Shown here: positions 1-9,730 of the stretch, piece after piece
How the letters are laid out: each line of letters begins with the position of its first letter
Position numbering within the stretch: position 1 is the stretch's first letter
Assembly: GCA_003427395.1 (NCBI GenBank)
Contig: BFEA01000158.1
Coordinates: 1,525,645-1,550,552, forward strand
Reading direction: 5' to 3'
DNA length: 24,908 bases
DNA from: Chara braunii
Lineage: Eukaryota; Streptophyta; Charophyceae; Charales; Characeae
The notes under the pieces: model-generated
What the model saw: only the letters and a program-made list of their open reading frames with translations
Databases searched by the model: none
Told to the model about the DNA's origin: nothing
Translations under genes and position numbers: made by a program

Positions 1-700
1 GGGAGATGCGTGTGTGTGTGTGGGAGAGAGAGAGAGGCCTGGGGGGTGGGGGAGGGGGCGCGGGAAAAATGTGATTTGGTGGATGGATGATTTGCGGGGT
101 GGCGAGCTTACACTCTGTGCAGAGAAGCGGGGGGACCTCTATTTTGTTGCGAAACACGGAAACGAGTGGCATAGTTTTTGTGCATGCCTGCCTGTAGTGA
201 GCCGAGCATCTGGCTATCAGCGTTTCCAGACGACATCCGGATTTCCAGCGGTACAGGGTGACTGATGGATGATGGGCTGAGATCAATCATTCCGACTACG
301 GTAGAGGGAAGTGGCTGCGGTACGGGGTCGCCTGGAAATCCCCTCCGTTCATTTCTGTTGTCATGGCCGCGGTGCGAGGGAAAGCGGCAGTTTCATACTG
401 TTGGGCTCTGCCATTTGCCTCGTGTTTGAGAACATCAGGCGGTCACATCTCTAGAATCCGTAGCCTAAAATCTAGTCTGAAAAGGTGTTTGAAACCGAAA
501 ACCCCTTCTTCATCTTGCTATTGAACTAGATGTAAGAAGTCTCATGGTCTAGTGTGGACGTGAAGTAGAGTTCTGGAGCGTTAAGTACTCGTCTAGAGAA
601 TCACTGCGTCCATGCAGGGATATAGCAGTTGTTGCAGTGATTTCAGAGATTCCAGTGCTTGCAGGTGCTCAATGGGAGCGCAACATAGGAGGTGTTGTTT
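1..700. other. Non-coding flank with (TG)n/(GA)n start
   Basis: Bases 8-37 are a short TG then GA microsatellite followed by a G-rich stretch. The rest has only short frames on both strands with no recognisable domain or coding bias. I see no gene here. Confidence 0.5.
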
Positions 701-828
701 CACCCTGAGGGCACTAAACCTTGTCCCTTTTTTCAAGTGAGTTTCTAGGAGCAGCCCAGTTTCTCACCCTGAGGGCACTAAACCTTGTCCTTTTTTTCAA
801 GTGAGTTTCTAGGAGCAGCCCAGTTTCT
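701..828. repeat. 64-bp tandem duplication (two copies)
   Basis: Copies at 701-764 and 765-828 both begin CACCCTGAGGGCACTAAACC and end in GCAGCCCAGTTTCT (the first just after GTTT, the second flowing into CACCC). They are almost identical; the visible differences are in the T-run and one inserted base near the start. A third copy begins and stops after five bases. The near-identity suggests a recent slippage or unequal-exchange event. A short frame crosses it (785-1105), but nothing supports it as a gene. Confidence 0.9.
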
Positions 829-1787
829 CACCCACAAATTCAGCAACCTGCCGACCTGCGAGAGGGAAGGCGTAATTTACGAGCACGCGCGAAATCTTTT
901 CCCATCTTTGAAAGGGTTCCCCCTTTGGGAAAATAAGATGGAAAACGTGACAGTTGATGCTGCGAAATACCCTGACGCCAATCCGAAATCTTGCAGGGTT
1001 TCTAAGGCAGCATATGTGACTGGTCAGCCACCCGCCCGAAAGAGCAAATTTGAATTGGTCTCCGTACATGGGTCTGGCTGTTTGAGTGGATGTTTCCACT
1101 TGTAGCTTTCCCCTAAACTCTGAACTCGGGAGAGGAGAATGTGCAGTATGAGGGCATAATCATGCTATCCCTTTCCCCTCTTGTTAAGAAACCGTTGTGG
1201 GGTGGGACCACCACACAGAGGACCAAGCAATCTCTCTGAACCACTCCCACACCTTTCAAATGGTAGCAACCTATGCAGTCAGGTAGTTTTGTTATTTCCA
1301 AGGAGCATGCAAACCCCTTTTTCCGAGATAATTATGTCTGGTTTCGATGACAAATTGACAATGCGATGATCTTATGTGGACTGTTGTTGACAAAAGAACA
1401 AAAAGCAGAAGAAACCGAAATTTCTCCAGGTTTCCAAGCCCTTGTGTGTGACTGAGCACCCCAAAAAAAGGGGACAAATTTAGGGGTGATGCTGCGCTGA
1501 CTCTGCTCTGTTGTATAGGGATGGGACTGACATACGCCTCGCCTAATCCTCCCAAACCAGTTCCACACCTCAAGCGTGGGAGGGACCATTATGATGTGAT
1601 ACTTCGATTCAACACACTGCATTTAGTGGTCTTAGATGTTCTTCCTGGGACTAAGGCGGGTTGTCGCTAGAATCCAGAAAGAGTCTAGAGACTTAGCTTC
1701 TGATCCCACACTACGAATGGAAGGAACTTTTAGACATTTTTGGGGATCCCACCTCTTTCCGGCAGAGTAGGGCGTGGTGCTGCGAAA
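829..1787. other. Unassigned non-coding sequence
   Basis: There are short overlapping frames on both strands, none longer than about 105 codons and none with a recognisable motif. I see no RNA gene, terminal repeat or promoter that I would defend. Confidence 0.4.
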
Positions 1788-1866
1788 GGGAGATAGTGAA
1801 AACATTTGTAGTCGTGGGGGAGATAGTGAAAACATTTGGAGATAGTGAAAACATTTGTAGTCGTGG
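1788..1866. repeat. Nested short tandem repeat, 30/19-bp period
   Basis: The core GAGATAGTGAAAACATTT occurs three times, at about 1790, 1820 and 1839. The first and third copies are followed by GTAGTCGTGG; the middle copy lacks it. This is a small compound tandem array, probably from replication slippage. Confidence 0.9.
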
Positions 1867-2146
1867 CACTTCGTGCATGAACTTTGGAGCAAGAGGGATG
1901 AAAATGGTGGGAGCGGAGGCCCCCTACCCTGCAGCGAAAAAGGGCTGTCCTGGAATTGGAAGTGCCCACAAACCTGCTGCCCCATCCGGGAAAGCACCGC
2001 TCCTTGTGGGCCTGTGAAGTCCCAATTTTCTTTTCCGTTCTGTGTGGACCGGCTCCATCCTTTTCGTTTCTTTTCAGAATTACCGAAACTCGTGTAGTGT
2101 CGGAGCAGGGCTTTGCCCCACTTCAATGCTCGCTACTGCTGAAGTT

Positions 2147-2176
2147 TGCGCCCCTGGGCAGGGTATTCTGGTCTGA
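2147..2176 (+). repeat. 30-bp segment shared with the 5' LTR
   Basis: This stretch matches 3403-3432 inside the 5' LTR with one mismatch (core GGGCAGGGTATTCTGG). The same place in the 3' LTR (about 11883-11916) is far more diverged. Flanking bases do not align convincingly, so it is an isolated short match outside the element. Confidence 0.75.
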
Positions 2177-2890
2177 AGTTCGGCCACAATTTGAGGCAGA
2201 ATGGTACAGCCACAAACTGTTTATAAACTGACTGAAGTTCAAACCGTGCCTTGATCAGATTAACAAAGTCGCTGAGGTTTGTCGGTTCCATGATGATCCC
2301 ACAATGATGATGCGACCGGGCTGTTGCTGTATCCAACATGAAACACAGAAACCGTATGAAAAAGAAAACAGGAAAGAGTGGAAAAAAAGGGGAAACGAAA
2401 ACAGAGAGCAACCACAACCACCACAGGTGGGATCCTGTGCATGAGAAAAAACAGGACATGAGGATGACCAATGGGATCCCTGAAGAAATCCTGGAGATGG
2501 AGTGACAGCTGCTGGAAGGGTTGGAAAAGAGGATGTGGTGGGCCCAACTGGTGTGAAGTCGTACCGGCTTGACTGGAACAGCTGTGCTTGGGCAACTTTC
2601 AGGCTGGAATGGCCATAGTATCACGTATACGGACGATTTATTTTTATAATTAATTTTGCCAGATTGCGGAATGCATACGTATATGACCTTTCCCAGAAAA
2701 GGATTGAGTTTGTGACAGTGATAATGAACAGGCATTGTATTTCGGTGAAGATAGTAGTTCCTGTGGGATCTCACTCTAACAACAATTGTCCCTTTCCGTT
2801 TTTGTTTTCTCCCTTTTTTTTATCACTGTGGCTCTCCATTTGCACAATAAAAATGGGAACTATGGTAGTTAGTGACATCCTGAGATCTTG

Positions 2891-2894
2891 TTAA
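2891..2894. repeat. Target-site duplication, left copy (TTAA)
   Basis: TTAA directly precedes the TG that opens the 5' LTR, and TTAA directly follows the CA that closes the 3' LTR at 12446-12449. A matching 4-bp repeat is consistent with integrase-made target duplication. It is short and AT-rich, so chance cannot be excluded; many Ty3 elements give 5 bp. Confidence 0.6.
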
Positions 2895-3201
2895 TGCGAG
2901 GAATGAGCCCTTGCGAGGCCCTTCTCGGGCATGCAAATGTTCTGGGCTGTGGGCCCCAGCAAGCCTCGTGCCCGCCCTAAGTGAAGGCGGGCCTGTACAT
3001 CCACAAGAGACCTATTTTCAACATTTTTCGTATGTGGGGTATCAGACAGTTGCAGCACGCCAGTTGGTTACAAAGCAATGTGAGCCTTTTGTGGCTCCTT
3101 CCAGAAGCAACAACTGCGCTGTACAGTGGAGCCCAGGGCTCAGGTGGTTGCACCCTGGGCACACGCAGTGGGAGGCGGACACATCACTCAGTGGCTGTGG
3201 A

Positions 3202-3254
3202 CCAATGAGAATGCAGCATTGTCGTCACACATCTACCACGAGCCAATGAGAATG
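3202..3254 (+). promoter_or_regulatory. Paired CCAATGAGAATG motifs in 5' LTR
   Basis: CCAATGAGAATG occurs at 3202-3213 and 3243-3254, 41 bp apart. Both copies and the spacing are kept in the 3' LTR at 11671 and 11712. They contain CCAAT and lie about 140-190 bp upstream of the TATA-like element, so they are plausible upstream promoter elements. Function is inferred. Confidence 0.45.
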
Positions 3255-3383
3255 GAGGGCTACCTGTACGTGTCTAACTGCATGAGGCTCAGGCCAGTAT
3301 CTGGAACTGGGCCTGGGCGCAGACACTTTGGGCCAACTGGAAGCTACCGGACCCCTACACGCCTGGCCCAGACCAGCCAGCAG

Positions 3384-3400
3384 CTTTCCATAAAGGAAAG
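3384..3400 (+). promoter_or_regulatory. TATA-like inverted repeat in 5' LTR
   Basis: CTTTCCATAAAGGAAAG is an inverted repeat with 6-bp arms around ATAAA. It is identical in the 3' LTR at 11866-11882 although the LTRs differ widely nearby. It could be the core promoter (TATA variant) or a stem-loop near the U3/R boundary. The conservation is seen; the role is inferred. Confidence 0.4.
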
Positions 3401-3969
3401 TGTGCGCCCCTGGGCAGGGTATTCTGGCCTGAGCAGGCAGTGTGGCCACGCTGCTGCTTTGCCGTGTGGTAGCTGCGCGCAAGAGGTGACAGGGGTGCTG
3501 CTGTGGCAGCGGTCGCACGACAGCCATAGCTGGGCTGCTGGGGCGCAGGCTGCTGTTGGTGATGGTGATGGTGGTCTTCGGGTAGGAGGCACGTGCACAG
3601 GGAAGACAAGGTGTGATGACGGGAGGAGAGAGAACGTACCTGGTGTATGCTGGCGGTCTGCATTGGTAATGACAGCGCGTACTTTGGTCTTCAACTTCAA
3701 TGTGATCCGGTTGCATGAATGTAGGTAGGCGTAGATAGGCTGAGTGGAGTAGGCTGGGCGCCGGGCGGCAATCAGTTGGAGTGACATTCAGTACTGTGTT
3801 GGTGTGGCCAGAGAGCATCGGCATTGACATATGAGTTCATTGTATTGCTCTTATTTGGATGGTATCTTGGTGCACTGAGCTCTCTGCTAGGTACATGACT
3901 ATCTGGGCTACTTCTTGATTTTGCAATTTGGATATCTGTCGATCACTCTCGCTCATATTCCTTGCAATT

Positions 3970-3981
3970 TGGTATCAGAGC
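3970..3981 (+). other. Primer-binding site, initiator tRNA-Met
   Basis: TGGTATCAGAGC begins three bases after the 5' LTR end. It is the standard PBS complementary to the 3' end of plant initiator tRNA-Met, used to prime minus-strand DNA synthesis. Its position fixes the 5' LTR boundary. Confidence 0.92.
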
Positions 3982-5103
3982 TGGTTCGACATCGCTGGCG
4001 ACTTTGTTACTCTGTGCGGCGATGAAGCTTCTACGCAGGGAGGATACATTGGCGCTGGCTTGGTTGGCCACTCCCGGGTAAACGAGAGTCTGGCAGGAAG
4101 GCTGTGGCGACAGCGGATGTATGTGGGATAATAAGAGCATGCTGACATTGCATTTTGGCTGAGTGGCACGCTGTTGCATTGTGTGTGATACCGAGGCTAT
4201 GACCAGTCATCAAAATGCACGTCGGCTCAATTGGTGAGAAATCTGTGGTTGGGGCCAGCTATCTTCAGGTACGTTGTTCCCATACCTCATCTTCCCATCT
4301 CAATCTCTTCTTACCGTGAGGAACTGAGTTCAACTTGAGTGTCCTCTTCTGGTTCAGGAGTAGTGAGCGCTCTGCCTTGAGAGTCGACATTTTTTCTCGT
4401 GGCACATCTGGAAGGAGATGGCGGTGGCTCTGAAGGGCCCTGGTCGAAGCACGGTCACGGTCACATGCCAACCTAGGGAAGTAGAGCGTGCATGCTTCGC
4501 TGCTTTGTCCTTTGAGCTTTTGCTGCGCTGTGGAGGGAACATGGACTGACTATAAAGATCCTCCGGTTGGGATTTGATACCTGGCTGTGATAGCCGTCCT
4601 GTTTGGGACTTTAAATAGTTCCTGAGGACTTTGGGGGCTATTGCCCTTTGATCAGCCAGGTCATCGGAGTAAGGCTTGTTGCACGCGAGGATAAATAAAG
4701 TGCAGACGTGGCCATAAGCGGATTCCCGGGCACGAGGGTGGGCCGTTGTGCACGCCATAGACATCACTGCTTGATAATGCAATCAGGAACGTAGAATAGA
4801 GGGGAGGGAAAGTTCCAATTGGTGCTCGAAGGCAAACACTATTGTTTCCATTTCTGCGTACATCTGCGCAACTGAGTTATTTTTAATTTTATTAGTTGAA
4901 TGGACAGACTGCTAACACCTGACAAACAGCGACTATAACAATAGTAGTCTGCCATTGCCTGCTCTATATATCGCTGCTGGTTGAGAACTGAATGAAGTAG
5001 GAATAGATCATTTGCAGAGTCTCTGTATATTTTGCTGACATGACTTGATCAGTAACCTGAGTGACTTACCAAATAATTTATTTTTGTTTAATTTATAAAT
5101 CGG
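3982..5103 (+). other. Retrotransposon leader, possibly with an AT-rich insertion
   Basis: About 1.1 kb separates the PBS from the first Gag-like sequence. Bases 3982-4130 are open on the plus strand (67 codons, 3928-4131) and GC-rich; 4860-5100 is AT-rich. Antisense frames (4265-4471, 4354-4782) have no recognisable domain. The change in composition suggests either an unusually long leader or a decayed insertion, but I found no clear terminal repeats. Confidence 0.4.
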
Positions 5104-6580
5104 TCAAGCACATGCTGTGGTAGGCCCCAGCGAGGGCACTAGTGCAGATAGTGTTTTACCATAGCTGATGAGCGGGGAAGATAGTGAGGAAGGTACAACT
5201 GATGATAGGAGAGAGACACACCGGGATCCCGGTAGTGTTCCAGGTTTTGCTACCAGGGGACGAGAGAAGGTTTTGGGCCAAGGGCCCAACGTTTGCATAG
5301 GGCCAGGGAGGCAGCAGTAGAGGCGGAACGTGTGTTAGCAGCGGCAGCAGCTAGTGTTGACGCCATGGCAACTTCTGCAGCGACATTGCAAGGGCAGCAA
5401 ACTTCGGGAACCTTCACAATGTCCTTTGTCTCATCCAGTGGCATGAGCGCATGACCCTCCAACAGTCAGATGGCTGGCTCGCAGTATAGCCAGCCACCTC
5501 CACCTACTAAAGAGGAGTTAGAGCTCCAGCTAGTAGAGGTACTCCGCTGACAGTTAGAGAAGCAACTCAGGGACGCTACAGGCAAACAAGATAAGATTAT
5601 AACTCGGAAAACCAGATTGGAGAGTAGAGCGGCAGACAAAGCTGCATTAGAAGGGTTAGATGATTAGGCCCTGGATGACACATGAACGACCATTCGGGGA
5701 AATCTGCTGGGCCTAAATAAGTACCTGGACAACAAACTGGATGAAATTCAGTCAACCCTTGACCAGATACCCACTGCCGTGCAGGGAAAGGGAGGACCAC
5801 CTCCCTTTATACCTGGTGGGCCTAGTGTTTGGCTGCATGCAGCTTTTCCATCAACAGTTCTACCACTGGTGATGAGAGGCCCCTTTGTTTCATAGTTTGG
5901 TATGATACTAGTACGTGGTAATTTAGCAATAACAACACAGAGTTGCTTCTTCATCCTCTTGTTCAGCTGCTGCTGCTGCAGGGCAGCAACCGGTCTACAC
6001 ATCTGTGCAGCAACAAAGACAGTCTGGACCACAACAACCTTGTTTTCCTAAGACCCCAACGAAACCTCCAACTGTCTTTATAAGAGACAAAAAGGAGGGG
6101 GCCCTAGACACCTGGTTGAGGACCATTCCATTGTGGGTCAGGGTCAAACGTACTCTGCAAGGAGGAAGTGATCACCACTGTCTCTTACTGAGAAGGGTGG
6201 ACAACAAGATGGCTGAATGGGTATATAGCAGCAAAGGGAAACGACAAGAGAATGAACGATTGGGGGCAAGTCCAAACCTTGGGAATCTTTATAGAATTGG
6301 TAGTTTACCATGGCACAACCTACAACAGGTTCAGAAAGTCATTGATGCGTCGACCCATCTTTATAGTAGGAAGTACAAGACTGTGTGAGAGCTTACCAAT
6401 GCTGCAGAGAAACTGATCGTGGTCCTAAGAGTCCGCTATGATCTCCAAATCCTAACCATGTTCTTGAGATGTCTTCCCACAGACATCAGAAATCTAATGG
6501 TTAATGAGGCCAACATCGAATATCACACCCTCAAGACCTATGGCAACAAGGCCTTAAATTTAGTGACAAAGTTGTAGATG
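5104..6580 (+). pseudogene. Gag relic (matrix/coiled-coil and capsid region)
   Basis: Gag forms the virus-like particle that holds element RNA. No single frame is intact. An Ala/Glu-rich stretch is open at 5299-5454 (REAAVEAERVLAAAAASV, then stop). A Leu/Glu/Lys-rich coiled-coil-like stretch follows at about 5480-5765 with internal stops (QYSQPPPPTKEELELQL, then KQLRDATGKQDK). A Gln/Pro-rich linker and the capsid-like part lie in the frame 6005-6388 (TWLRTIPLWVRVKRTL, VQKVIDASTHLYSRKY), ending at TGA; the same frame reads on to about 6577 (RVRYDLQILTMFLRCL). The pattern fits a retrotransposon gag capsid domain upstream of protease. A low-complexity CTG/GCT run at 5968-5980 lies in the linker. 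Family assignment rests on order and composition, not on a database match. Confidence 0.8.
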
Positions 6581-7233
6581 GGAGGAAGAAGAAGATTTCA
6601 TAAGAGTGGAAGAAGAAGGGCAATCGATTGATGACGGTTAATTCATAATGAAAGCAAATCGAGACTGGAGATCTTTGCGATCTTGTGGAGGATAGAAAGT
6701 TGGGTGGCGATGATAGTCTAGAGGGTGTAAACCTGGCTGCGATAACTAAAGGAAAGGCAACTGGTCATGGCAAGGGCGACTAGCAAAAGAGTCGGGGGCA
6801 GGCTGATAACTCAAACAAGACTGGATTGGGTGACGGCTGGTCTGGATCAAGATGTGTGGAGGGGGGGGTTGATATTCGCGAGGAGCTCGCATCAACTGTG
6901 GCGAATACGACCATCAACAGATTAGGTGGAAGACCACGAAGGTTTCTCGGAAGATTCCACCCAATGGTGGTTTTGGGGACCTTCTGCCTAAGGTGGTGCT
7001 TATACGAGCACAACCCAGGGAAACACATATAGCCAGTAGAAGTGATAGTTGCTTCTACTCATGTTGAAGTGGATGGTGTACCCTCACTGCTTCAGGAGTT
7101 GGTCGTGGCCATTGACTCGATAGTCACCCCGCAAACGCATCTAGACCAGTTGACTTTCTGTTCATTAGATGTGTGTGAAGTCTTAGAAGACATAGAAACC
7201 GAGTGGTCGGCAAGGGACCCTCGTGAGTTTTGA
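6581..7233 (+). pseudogene. Nucleocapsid/zinc-knuckle region and linker to protease
   Basis: This part would bind element RNA. A decayed CCHC knuckle lies at 6888-6929, where the frame reads RINCGEYDHQQIRW. The second Cys and the His are in place, but the first Cys position is Arg and the last is Trp, each one base from a Cys codon. Before it lies a Lys/Arg/Gly-rich stretch with stops (about 6570-6840), typical of nucleocapsid. After it, 7042-7233 is open for 63 codons (VPSLLQELVVAIDSIV), an acidic linker ending in TGA next to the protease frame. Confidence 0.7.
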
Positions 7234-7644
7234 GTGACACTTCCTAGAGGCCCTAGAGAGGTGCATTTCGTTGTGGAAGTTGGTGTAGGTGGCTGCAAGT
7301 GTGGTACCTTCATAAACAGTGGCTCCACACGAAACTTCATAAGTTGCAACTGCGTTGAGAGACTGCGCCTAGGGGACCGGATGAAGTGCTTGGGTAGGTC
7401 TGTAACATTTACCTTGGCCAATAAAGAGTGCATAGTTGTCAGTGACTACGTCAAGGACGTGGTCGGCACCTTCTATTATGTAGGCAGGGAACTTCATTAT
7501 AAAATTTTGTTTCTAAGTAGCGACGATTTGCTGATCAACATGTTGTTAGGTATGTACTACCTCAAGGTTGCCAAACCCCAATTCGACAAGGACCAAAAGA
7601 TGCTTAAGCATATATTGTCGGAATTGAGGACAATTAAATTTTAA
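7234..7644 (+). pseudogene. Retroviral-type aspartic protease, active site lost
   Basis: This is the longest clean pol piece (136 codons; no ATG, it begins at a GTG just after a stop and would have been read through as polyprotein). Retropepsins cut the Gag-Pol polyprotein and carry an Asp-Ser/Thr-Gly triad followed by the flap. Here the triad region reads TFINSGSTRNFIS: the catalytic Asp is Asn (codon AAC, 7315-7317, residue 28). The later motif is LLINMLLGMYYLKV, matching the Leu-Gly-Met-x-x-Leu pattern of Ty3 proteases. With one Asp per subunit, the change should abolish activity. Confidence 0.85.
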
Positions 7645-7864
7645 GTAGAAGGCTAGCAGCTTGATAGATTCCTATGGTTGCAGGTGTGCATCAACGTTTT
7701 ATAATTATTGTAAACAAAATCAAGAAGAGGGTATGTACTTAGTCTTTGACTTTGAGACAGGGAGGTTGTGCACGCCGTATAAATACTCTGATTGGTTCGA
7801 GGAGCGTTAAGGAGTCGTAGACACGGAGGTTGTCAATGCCATATAAATAATCCCAGATAGTAAA
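7645..7864 (+). other. Degenerate spacer between protease and RT
   Basis: The sequence has stops in all plus frames. Two similar stretches, GGAGGTTGTGCACGCC.TATAAAT near 7761 and GGAGGTTGTCAATGCCATATAAAT near 7825, form a weak direct repeat about 64 bp apart, so a local duplication may have lengthened the spacer. Confidence 0.5.
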
Positions 7865-8590
7865 ACGTCGAAGCGGAGCATCTATAGGATGGCTCTGCCC
7901 GAGTTGGATAAGCTTCGTCAACAACTAAAAGAGCTTACAGAAACAGGATGGATATGGCTTATCCTTTATTCGTCGGGTTATCAGTTCTTGTTTTGAAGAA
8001 GGGGCGATCATTGAGGATGTGCATTGACTACAGAGGCTTCAATGCCATCATTGTGAAGAACGCTGAGTCTCTACTACGCATCGACGACCTATTGGATAGG
8101 GTGCAAGAATGTGAGTACTTTACAAAGATCAATCTTAAGTCTGGTTACCATCAGATTGCCACTAGATTGGAGGATCAACACAAAACCGCATTTTAGAGCA
8201 GGTGTCTGCACAAGTTCATTGTGATGCCTTTTAGCCTTTGCAATGCGTCGAGTACATTCCAATACGCCATGAATGGGGTATGTCATGACTAATTGGATAA
8301 GTTTATTATCGTGTACCTCAACGATATTCTCATTCTTAGTAGGATTGTGGAGGAGCATGCACAACACTTAGATTTTGTGCTAGGGCTTCTCAGATGACAC
8401 AATTAGGAGAAATACGAGTTTGGATGCACAAAAATCTTATATTTGTCTCATGAGGTATCTGCGGATGGAGGTAGGCCCGAAGATGCAAAGGTGGGTAGCA
8501 TTCTTGATTACCCACAACCTCAGTCTGTGACGGAGGTCGGATCTTTCTTAGGGATGATCGTGTACTACTGCAATTTCGTCAAAACAAAAA
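7865..8590 (+). pseudogene. Reverse transcriptase and connection domain, catalytic residues lost
   Basis: RT copies element RNA into DNA. The N-terminal part (about 7865-7945, IYRMALPELDKLRQQLKEL) is in a different frame from the fingers/palm (7948-8196), which reads RSLRMCIDYRGFNAI and FTKINLKSGYHQI. Motif A should have Asp where KINL has Asn (AAT, 8131-8133). A TAG at 8194 stops the frame; the same frame continues as FIVMPFSLCNASSTFQ. Motif C reads VYLNDILIL, so the first catalytic Asp of YxDD is Asn (AAC, 8320-8322). The connection part reads QSVTEVGSFLGMIVYYCNF to about 8575, where it breaks. Two of three catalytic Asp residues are gone, and there are at least four stops. Confidence 0.92.
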
Positions 8591-8990
8591 ATGTAGTACG
8601 GTGATTGCCCTTTGATTGATCTAGCACGCCTTGACACACCATGAGAATGAACATACGAATGCGAGGGAGCCTCCAAACGTTTGAGGTATGCTCTTATGCA
8701 TCATGAGATTCCCATGCTTCCTAATCTTGAGAAGTCATTCATCGTGTCCACTCCTGCAAGCCAATATGACATCGACGTAGTGCTGGCTCAGCAGGAAAGG
8801 AAGAAGTTGTGGCTGGTCAAGTTGGCGAAGTCCAACAATGAGAGGAAACTCTACGCCTTTTGCAAGACTCTTGTCCACTGGAGACACTAATTGTTGGGAA
8901 GGTTTTTCTACTTTAGAACTGTCCATCAGACCCTCAAGTGGAGCAAGACGTAGCCTGTTCTTTTTTATGCACTCAAACGATGGATTGAAA
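8591..8990 (+). pseudogene. RNase H, N-terminal portion
   Basis: RNase H removes the RNA strand during reverse transcription. The frame 8681-8890 reads LPNLEKSFIVSTPASQYDIDVVLAQQ and ERKLYAFCKTLVHWRH, then a TAA, then LLGRFFYFRTVHQTLKW in the same frame. The first catalytic Asp, expected in the T-D-A-S motif, is Pro (CCT, 8753-8755). The late acidic motif RTDH-like is RTVH here, a second lost Asp. The domain is cut after about KRWIE at 8990; its end resumes beyond the inserted segment. Confidence 0.88.
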
Positions 8991-9012
8991 CGAAAGGTTG
9001 TGTTGTTTATGA

Positions 9013-9240
9013 AGTAATAATCAATTACATGGAGTCACTTTTCAATCTATTTGTGGAAACATAGCATGTGTTTTTAATCATGACACTAAGGCTGCGGCGC
9101 ATCATTACTTTGAAAAAGTGATCTCTTGCGAGCGCTTGCAACGCACTGAAGATTTTCCGCGTAGTGTTGATAGCTTTGTTATGTTTCAGAAAAAAAATTT
9201 TATTATTCGAATCCAGAAACCAGTACTAGTAAGTGGTTAA
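9013..9240 (+). CDS. Short open frame in the insert, unknown protein
   Basis: The frame is open for 75 codons between a TGA at 9010 and a TAA at 9238, and has no ATG start near its beginning. It reads CGNIACVFNHDTKAAAHHYF and then CERLQRTEDFPRSVDSFV, mixed and protein-like rather than low-complexity. Its last 17 or so codons run into the AT-rich part, so its C-terminus is probably not native. It is likely a fragment of an exon or another repeat protein. I do not recognise the family. Confidence 0.4.
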   Translation, partial: SNNQLHGVTFQSICGNIACVFNHDTKAAAHHYFEKVISCERLQRTEDFPRSVDSFVMFQKKNFIIRIQKPVLVSG

Positions 9241-9309
9241 ACATACCAACTTTTTCACAGGTCTTTATGCTTTGATGAGAATTTGAAGTTCTGAAATTGG
9301 TTGGTATAC

Positions 9310-9730
9310 TACCATAATGAAGTTACCTTTCATTTTTTGTATTCGGATAAGTTTTGTCTTGACTAATTTGCACAAGAATCTTAAACTTCAAACCAATTAT
9401 TTCCATGTTTTAATTAACAATTATTTAAAAGAAATAGTTTTAATAAAAAAAAAATTCAATTGCGAGGAAACAGGCAAACTATTAGTCCAATTAGAGTAAC
9501 ATCTAAAGGTAAGGTTAATACTATTTCATTGCAAAAAAGAATGGAATTTACTAAGCTATTGAAAAATTTGCAATTAAGTAATACAAATCGTTTTTCAGAA
9601 TCATGGTTATTTTACTATACAAAATCCAATAATCATTCTGATAAGAAAATAGAACAAGAAACAACAAGTATATTTTGTAAAATACAAAAAAGAGAAATAA
9701 AAAGAAAAATAGTGATAGAAGATATAGACA
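9310..9730 (+). pseudogene. AT-rich organelle-like coding fragment, unidentified
   Basis: Two adjoining frames read as one Lys/Asn/Ile-rich protein with a likely frameshift near 9440-9460: first NLHKNLKLQTNYFHVLINNY (9317-9499 frame), then QLRGNRQTISPIRVTSKGK and FTKLLKNLQLSNTNRFSESW (9460 frame, no ATG). The AT-rich codon use is unlike the flanking retrotransposon. Composition and style suggest a plastid (or mitochondrial) gene transferred to the nucleus, but I cannot name the gene. It fuses at its 3' end into RNase H sequence. Confidence 0.45.

Larger units (their letters stand above)
1867..2894. other. Unassigned flank left of the retrotransposon
   Basis: The longest frame is a 213-codon antisense one (2133-2774). 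Its hydrophobic, Phe-rich stretch is simply the reverse of a purine-rich stretch at about 2340-2410, and it shows no domain, so I do not call it a gene. On the plus strand a short Lys-rich frame (about 2338-2504) ends at a TGA and continues in frame as a Glu/Leu-rich stretch, perhaps a coding relic. The segment 2147-2176 matches the 5' LTR (separate entry). Confidence 0.35.
2895..3966 (+). repeat. 5' LTR
   Basis: It starts TGCGAGGAATGA and ends CCTTGCA, immediately before the PBS. It aligns along its length with 11375-12445. Compared with the 3' LTR it has an extra block of about 30 bp near 3080-3110 and lacks two blocks, one near the CACATCAC motif and one after the second CCAATGAGAATG. Most base differences are transitions. 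It would have carried the promoter and 5' transcript end of the element. Confidence 0.93.

Noticed and set aside
2133-2774. 213-codon antisense frame, the second longest in the window
   Set aside because: Its hydrophobic part is the reverse of a purine-rich tract, it overlaps the LTR-like 30-mer, and it has no domain.
3126-3830. Long frames on both strands inside the 5' LTR (200 and 201 codons)
   Set aside because: They lie within a GC-rich LTR, are not conserved in the 3' LTR because of indels, and have no domain.
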